DNA of 64,000 bases, taken from Paragyromitra xinjiangensis (lineage: Eukaryota > Ascomycota > Pezizomycetes > Pezizales > Discinaceae). The notes under the pieces are model-generated. The model had not been told where the DNA came from. It ran no database searches and was given only the letters and a program-made list of their open reading frames with translations. Of this stretch, positions 57,942-64,000 are shown piece after piece. How positions within the stretch are numbered: the first letter of the stretch is position 1; every line of letters starts with the position of its first letter. Location: assembly GCA_038503065.1 (NCBI GenBank), contig JBCAMK010000005.1, positions 1,240,001 through 1,304,000 of the forward strand, written 5' to 3'. The position numbers were made by a program, and so were the translations under genes.

Positions 57942-60636
57942 CCAATCCCTTAAACCCCTAATACCTTTTTTCTTTAATTTTTTACATTCATTTATGCACC
58001 TATGGCGTTGCACCTTTTCTGCATTTGCCCAGCTGTTTTGAGGGCTTTTTTTACATATCATTTTATTCTTGCACTTAAGGTTTTCATGAGCGATGGTAAC
58101 GAGGCAGGGCAAAATTATTGGGTTTTATGTATATTTGGGTGATTGTAGCCACGGGGGCTATTGATATATTTTCGTTCTTACAGACATTGGTTTGGGGTGG
58201 TAGAGTTAAGCTTTGTTTTTTGGACAGATACATTACTTAATTATTTCCCTTCCTGGAGTATGAATAATCGATCAATCAATCAAGCAAGTTCCTTGTAGAC
58301 AAGGAAAGTTGAGAGTGAGTGACAACTCATGATTGCCTACATATGTGTTGCTGTTATCACGCGATAACCCTACCCAAGGTTAGTTAGTCATGTGACAAAT
58401 ATCAAATCTTGGAAACAGACGCTTACTTATGGAGTAAAATAATCTCTCAAGTATGGTTTCTGAAAATGGTGAAGCTCTGAAATTTCCCTGAGGAAATCGC
58501 AAATACTAGAGGAGATTAAAGTATTTATTGGGGTACATTTGTTATGGAGCATGAAAGGCAAGTCATCTCGAATACCTAAAAAAATAGGACGGAACTAACG
58601 AAAGACTTAGCAAAAAAAGCATATAGCGAGATTTCGAGCGGCTTCCTAACGCTTGATCATTTGGGTACACTCTTAGACTATAATGAGCCCTGTCTCGCAC
58701 CTAGGGGAAGTTTAGTTCCTAAGTATATAATCTAGGTGTAAAATAGGCGACTGTGATCGAATGACGGGAAAGGTTTGCCAACTAAGATTTCTGTATGCAA
58801 CGATACCATAGCTACATGTATGGAGCATCCGTTAAAGTAGGTACTGCATGTGCTTATATTTTCTTGCAAGTACTAGGGTCTGGGGTATGAAGATGGTACA
58901 GGTCTCACATTATTTCTATTGTGACCCGATATATCGGATAAGCCTGCTATCCCATCTTCACACCCCAACCCCTAGTAAATTATTATGAACATGAGTAAAA
59001 TTTAGCAATATTAAAGAGCTTTGGCTTACAAACATGCCCAAAAATTTCTTAGCCAACTTGAATCTTAGGGGAACGAAGAAGCGGACGGATGTGAAATGAC
59101 TGGTTAGATATTTCCTAAGGCACGGAAAGTGAGGCACTTTCGCTTCTGTATGTAACTTTAATGTGATTTCATGCATCCTCCCTATGAATTTTCTATCGTA
59201 GCCCAAATTCTACCAAGTATGAAGACATCGTCACCACTAAAAGAGAGTAGTAGGTAGTTTAAATTTCTGTAGAGTGATGGAATTCGTATTAAAAGTGATT
59301 GTCGATGACTTCCTAAAGGTAAACAACAATCCCAAGTGGCTATAGATACTACCAGGGACAACTCTACAAGACTTATTAAGAAGAAGAAAAACTTAGGTAC
59401 ATGTATGTATACTCTACTAGCAAAAGTCTAACTCGCAGGCTCACCTCAGCAGTAACCAAGCCCTACGAGAAATCTGAGGCCCAGAACTAGAAGAAACCAC
59501 TTTCGTGGGTTTAAAAAGGTCTACATGGAAATTTTGAAGCATGTCCTGCCCTAGCTGAACCTACAAGCCAGGCTTCATTTTTTTCGTAGTACAGTTGCAC
59601 CCCGTTATAAAAAACGCCAGGATTCATTCATTTGTAGCTCGTTACATCAAGTGTATCTAGACACAAAATAAATCATTGTAACAACAATTTTCGGTTTCTT
59701 AAAGGAAATATCCCTTCCAGTGAAGTTCCCTATTATTTAACCAAAGAGCAATTTTTTTTTTGATTTAGGTACTGATAGCTCTAGGCACTTTATGCCATGG
59801 AAATTCCGTTTGTATTCAAACGCTAACCTAGCACGATACCTGCAACCCTCAAATTCTTGCATGATATTAGTTCAATTGGAGGGGAAGGACCGTTACCCCT
59901 CCTCTGAGCCAGATCGTGTGGCAATCTGTGCTAAACAAGCGCTCTAAAAGGCTAGTGGGAATGAAATTTGGGCACGAACGATGGGGTTGTGTAACACCGG
60001 TGTCTGCAAACGACGTCATATCACCTAGTTGGAGGCTTACGTAGGTACCTACTCTCAGGTGATGGGTGTTAAGACACAACGAACTGCAGGGACGCTTCTA
60101 GGAATATTTCATCCGTGTATACTCCGATACCCAAGGTGATGACAATTTCGGCGAGTAGATTATGAAGGCCGAAGCTGAAAGACTGGTGCCCATATGGCTG
60201 GTGAGAACAAAAAAAAAGCCAAGCCAACCCAAGGCTTAAAGCAATTGCGGAGCAAATGGTCTTGCGATCATCTCTCCCGCCGCCGATTGTTTCAGGACGT
60301 GCAAGGAAAAATCCCACACTGGTTGTTGCCCCACCTCTTGCTCTATTTATCACATCGTCGGTTGGCTATTTGATCCTTTGCTTGGTTTGAGAACGGTTGT
60401 TTAAGAGGCAAAGAGATATAACCTCATACTCTTTCTTTCTCATCTACATACTTCCTCCGCCTATCATACACACCAGACTTGACACCTTTCCCATCTCACT
60501 TTCTTTTCTTTCCACCTGGTTCCTACCCACAATTTTGATCAACTCTTTTCTCGAATTCGACTTCTGCTAGTTGCAAATAGCATCACCCCGCTCCAACTCC
60601 TCTGAAACCCGTCGGGCAGCAACGCCAGCAGCAAAT
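57942..60636. other. Spacer, no gene recognised
   Basis: 2.7 kb with low ORF content. The minus-strand frames of 60-94 codons near 59,000 and 60,000-60,350 have no recognisable motif. 60,420-60,560 is a C/T-rich leader of the next gene. I did not find a tRNA. Confidence 0.4.
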
Positions 60637-61684
60637 ATGTCCCACTCACCTCCAGACCTTGATGGCCCTGGCGGCAAGCGTCCCAGAGGCAAGCCCAACT
60701 ATTTTTGCCTTACCTAACTCTATCCTTTCAAACCCAAACTTCACTCCATGCTAACATGCATTACTAGGGATCCTAAAGAACTCAAACTCCTATCACCGCT
60801 CGCCAACCCAGAAACCAGTCACCATTCTACCTCTCTCGCCTTCCTCCGAAAATATCCCTTCATCCTCCCCCATGGAACATTCGCTCTCTGAGAAAGATGT
60901 TACTCTTCAAAATACTCTTCAAAATGCTGGGCGACGTCGCTCGTCGGCTGGTCAAACCCCTGTCCGCGTTGGCTCTCGCCGCGAATCCTACGTGAATAGT
61001 AGAGACGGAGATTCCGAAGACCAGGAGCCTTCCCCTCGCCTCAAGTGGGATGAAGCAAATCTTTATTTGACTGAGCAGCAAAAGTCAAGTACCATGAAAA
61101 TAACCGAACCAAAGACGCCGTACGCGAAACGCTATGACCCTCTCGAGGATGAAGCTGAATTCAGAACACTTGATGCGGAAGATTTGGTCGTAGATGAATT
61201 GGACGTTGTCAAAGCTAATGCTGGAGAGGGATCTAGTTCCGCCGGAAAGAGGACTAGGAAAGAGTACGCCATGCGGGAGGAGGACATCCCGGGATTAGAG
61301 CTTGGAGAACCAGAAGAGGCTGTACCATTAAAGCCCAAAGAAAGCCATTCACCGAAACAAGTCGTCGTGCAGGATGAGTACACAAGCGACCATCACGGAG
61401 AACCTGGGGATGACCTTGAAACACCGGAGGAAGAAGAAAAACACAGGAAGTTTGCCGAAATGAGAAAAAGACACTATGAAATGAAAGAAGTGGCCAATCT
61501 CTTGGGGCAAGTCTAATTCTCTTGTGTGGATTTACTTATAAAACTAATGACATGATATAGTCACCCTGAGGAGCTTGATGAAGATGAAGATGGCGATGTC
61601 ATGATTGAAGACGCACAAAACGGTGTTTCTGAGATCCCGAAACCTCTTCCCGAGCTTGCGAATGGCACCAAAGCTTCCGAGTAG
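60637..61684 (+). CDS. Protein phosphatase 1 inhibitor-2 family (Glc8-like)
   Basis: Three exons: 60,637-60,688, 60,768-61,506 and 61,561-61,684, 304 residues. The PP1-docking motif GILKN is formed across the first splice ([17 protein letters not shown]). Then come [29 protein letters not shown] with the conserved PxTPY kinase site, and the second PP1-binding block [19 protein letters not shown]. The tail is acidic ([17 protein letters not shown]). Inhibitor-2/Glc8 proteins bind and regulate type 1 phosphatase. Both introns have GC donors (GCAAGC at 60,689, GCAAGT at 61,507); only these splices restore frame and motifs. Confidence 0.87.
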
Positions 61685-63169
61685 CTGTTATGGAGCCAGA
61701 GGGAAACTGAAAATTAATAACTATCCTACCGCAAGCTCTACTTTATTCTTTTGAGTACACGAACCGGGGAGAGCTAGTGAGAAGGTTGTAATTAAGGGTT
61801 TACGAGCAGGGTTAAAGGGCATGTCACGTGATCCTGTTTCACAACTGACTTTTCCTGCTCTCCTGTTGCTATATCGTCTATCATGTAATCAACAAGCAGT
61901 CTCTAGTGGATGATTGGCTTTTTACCTTCCACCCCTTCCGGCCGTCCCTATGGTAACGAGACGAAGGCCAGGGATACATGTCGTACTGCGAAGCAACCGA
62001 GGATAGAATTAAGTGCCCTGAAAACACAGGTGATCCTGAACTGTAGGTCATCCGCCGCTCCAAGTCAGCTCGTGAACTATGCTATAATATGTAAAATCAA
62101 TCCAGATACGACAGATCTTATGTTCCAGGGCTGAACCTTGGAAACTACAGTGTAAAAGGGTATTGTCAACACTGAACACCAATGCCAGAAAGTACCAGTT
62201 TTGACCCCGTTTTGCTTCGATTAAAATAGTCCTTTGCTGTTGGCTGAGCTAGGTCCTTGCTAACTAAGGTAAGGCCCGGTCCCCAAGGGGTTGGCAGCCG
62301 TCTCCACTGAATTACGGCTGCGCACTCGGCTTAGGGGTAAAATACTGAGAACTTTAAGAGGGAAATACAAAGGCCGCACAGATTTATAACGGCGAAAAAC
62401 ATAGAAAAGTGCTGTAAAACACAACTATTGCAATAGCGCAATACTGTGGTAGCCCTGATACGCGACACCTCGGCAAGTCTGAATACTTTACTCCCGGCTT
62501 GAGCAGGTATCTGGTAGGTAGGTATTGCACGATGGAATAAAGTTTTCGTGTACATGTAGTTTCAAACATTAAAGACTTCGGATCTCAAGGCCTGTATCTA
62601 ATAATACATGTAATTCTACTCCTAGCCGCAATTATGCCTAAGGACAAATACCTGAAAGTAAGAGTATAGACCTTACCAACCAAGTCGTAGCGTGTGCCAT
62701 CAAAAGGCATTTTCAAGAAGAGCATGAGCAAATCTTAATCGATGCCAGTACCTTCAGTGTAGTCTCGTACCCAGCTCCAGTCCGTAGATCGTAGCCACAG
62801 CCGGTAGGAAATAAGAACCAGCCTACCTTCGGTTCCTCCCAAAAAATCTCAGGCCTAACTCACACAAAGGCAAACAGCGACTCCTGCAGCTACTCATACG
62901 TAGGCTCGTTCTCATCCTCTACTACCTGCGGCTGGTGCGCCGTAGGCATCAAGCTACGTGGATAGAGCTAGGCACGAGACTAACTCACATGTCCGTGATA
63001 ATGCTAAGCACCTTCTGTAGATGTTTGGCAAACCCTTTAGCTTACTAGTTATAGCCTTACCAGGACTCGCACCCAAATCTTACGATGAGACAAGGTGCTC
63101 ACATAACCATTTATTATTTTTAGACAATAGTTATATGATGGTAAACAAAATAAATAGAAAAAACATCAC
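61685..63169. other. Spacer, no gene recognised
   Basis: 1.5 kb after the Glc8-like gene. CACGTGAT at about 61,824 is the only regulatory-looking motif. Short open frames have no features. Confidence 0.4.
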
Positions 63170-63860
63170 GTTCGGTAATTATATAAGATATGTTTACTTC
63201 CTCTTAGGCCACACGTAGCTTTCTATTATTTGATCTTAATCTTTCCTCCACCTACGTAGGGTTTCTTAGTAATTTTGCTACTTTTTCAAGCATTTTCTTA
63301 GCTGTGTATTCTGGGGCGTATTCTGAGGCTGCTTTAGGCCTAGCAAAGTACGCTGACGAGCAATATGGTGGAAAGTGCCTAATTGATCAAACGACGATAT
63401 ATATGGGAACCTTTCTGCCTTCACTTCGTTTCTCTCTCCTCTACCGAAGATATTCACCTTTATAGGCCCATACTACAAATCTATTCATTTTATTCCGCAG
63501 GTTGTGTTGGATATATTTACTTCCTTTCGTGCCGCTTCCGGCCTTTCTCTATTATTTGGCTCTATTCTTTACTCCACCTACGTAGGGCTCCTATAGCATA
63601 AGTAGGCTTTCCTTCTATTCAGGTTTTTTTACTATTCCTTGCTGATTTGGCTTTCTTTGGCTATCAATTACTCACGCGGCTATTCTACTTATTCTACTTA
63701 TTCGGAGGCTGCTTTGGGCTTAGAGATGTAGCCTATGAAAGATATGGTGGAAAGCGCCTGATTGGCTGGGTATCTGTATATATACGAGTCTTTCCGTCTC
63801 TTCTTCGCCCTCCTTCTGTATCGAATATATCAAGTCTTCTGCCTTCTGTCTTCTACTTAA
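63170..63860 (+). repeat. Two diverged copies of an AT-rich ~330-380 bp repeat
   Basis: The strings ATATTTACTTCCT, CTATTATTTG and CTCCACCTACGTAGGG occur near 63,185-63,260 and again near 63,512-63,588. Segments AGGCTGCTTTRGGCYTAG and ATATGGTGGAAAG occur near 63,329-63,375 and again near 63,707-63,751. Both carry many differences. No ORF of note. Possibly a decayed transposon at the window edge. Confidence 0.6.
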
Positions 63861-64000
63861 GCAACAAATATCACATCTTATTACTTCAGATTGCTGGTAC
63901 GTAAGACGAGTAACACATAATAACTCACTACTTCTACTCAAAAAACTTCAAAAATGGAATACCAGAAGGCATTTCATGGGCCTTAGGAGCATTAAATTTT

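Overview
This window looks like a filamentous ascomycete (Pezizomycotina) nuclear contig. The evidence is short 50-80 nt introns with CTRAC/CTAAC branch sites, Tad-type LINEs, Plavaka-type DNA transposons, and single-copy fungal genes (Hid1, Cyk3, Glc8/inhibitor-2, an Any1/PQ-loop protein). A class such as Leotiomycetes is possible but I cannot prove it. No rRNA, tRNA or CRISPR was recognised. All gene models and repeat boundaries were read by eye.

Region 1 (1-18,955) is a nest of transposons. A ~700 bp LTR lying on the minus strand (117-141 plus 12,510-13,195) is split by two full-length LINEs, B and C. They lie head to tail in the same 8 bp target (TACTGCCT/C). LINE B is itself split by a 1,039 bp solo LTR (1,862-2,900, 5 bp duplication GTAAG). 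Next come a minus-strand Plavaka-type transposase pseudogene holding another solo LTR (14,050-14,750, duplication CACGA), a 2.0 kb CATCAGCAAAA-ended element with an internal minisatellite, and a plus-strand transposase pseudogene.

Region 2 (18,960-28,219) holds LINE D of a second family (10 bp duplication GTAACGGATA), about 0.8 kb of unassigned DNA, a second CATCAGCAAAA-ended element (CA duplication) with a ~40 bp minisatellite, and the start of a third such element.

Region 3 (28,220-41,303) is the most interesting part. It is a 13.1 kb element with 13 bp inverted ends (CGTCGCGAAAAGC) and a 2 bp CA duplication, inserted into the third CATCAGCAAAA element. It encodes a Plavaka-type transposase with an N-terminal C2H2 finger (minus strand) and, divergently, a multi-exon SNF2-family helicase followed by a DUF6532-like protein. 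Downstream of the transposase is a ~174 bp tandem array in which each unit encodes a fragment of ubiquitin. The motif CTCTGAC(A/G) recurs at both ends, between the genes, inside introns and once inside coding sequence. Several frameshifts, some next to homopolymers, mean this copy may be decayed or the assembly may carry indel errors.

Region 4 (43,546-64,000) is ordinary chromosome: a PQ-loop membrane protein, a microsomal-type epoxide hydrolase, Hid1, an AIG2-like cyclotransferase, Cyk3 (divergent from the cyclotransferase) and Glc8/inhibitor-2, with AT-rich spacers. The splice models for the epoxide hydrolase, Hid1, cyclotransferase, Cyk3 and Glc8 all sum to a multiple of three. GC-AG introns recur in this window. 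The last kilobase holds a duplicated AT-rich ~330-380 bp repeat.
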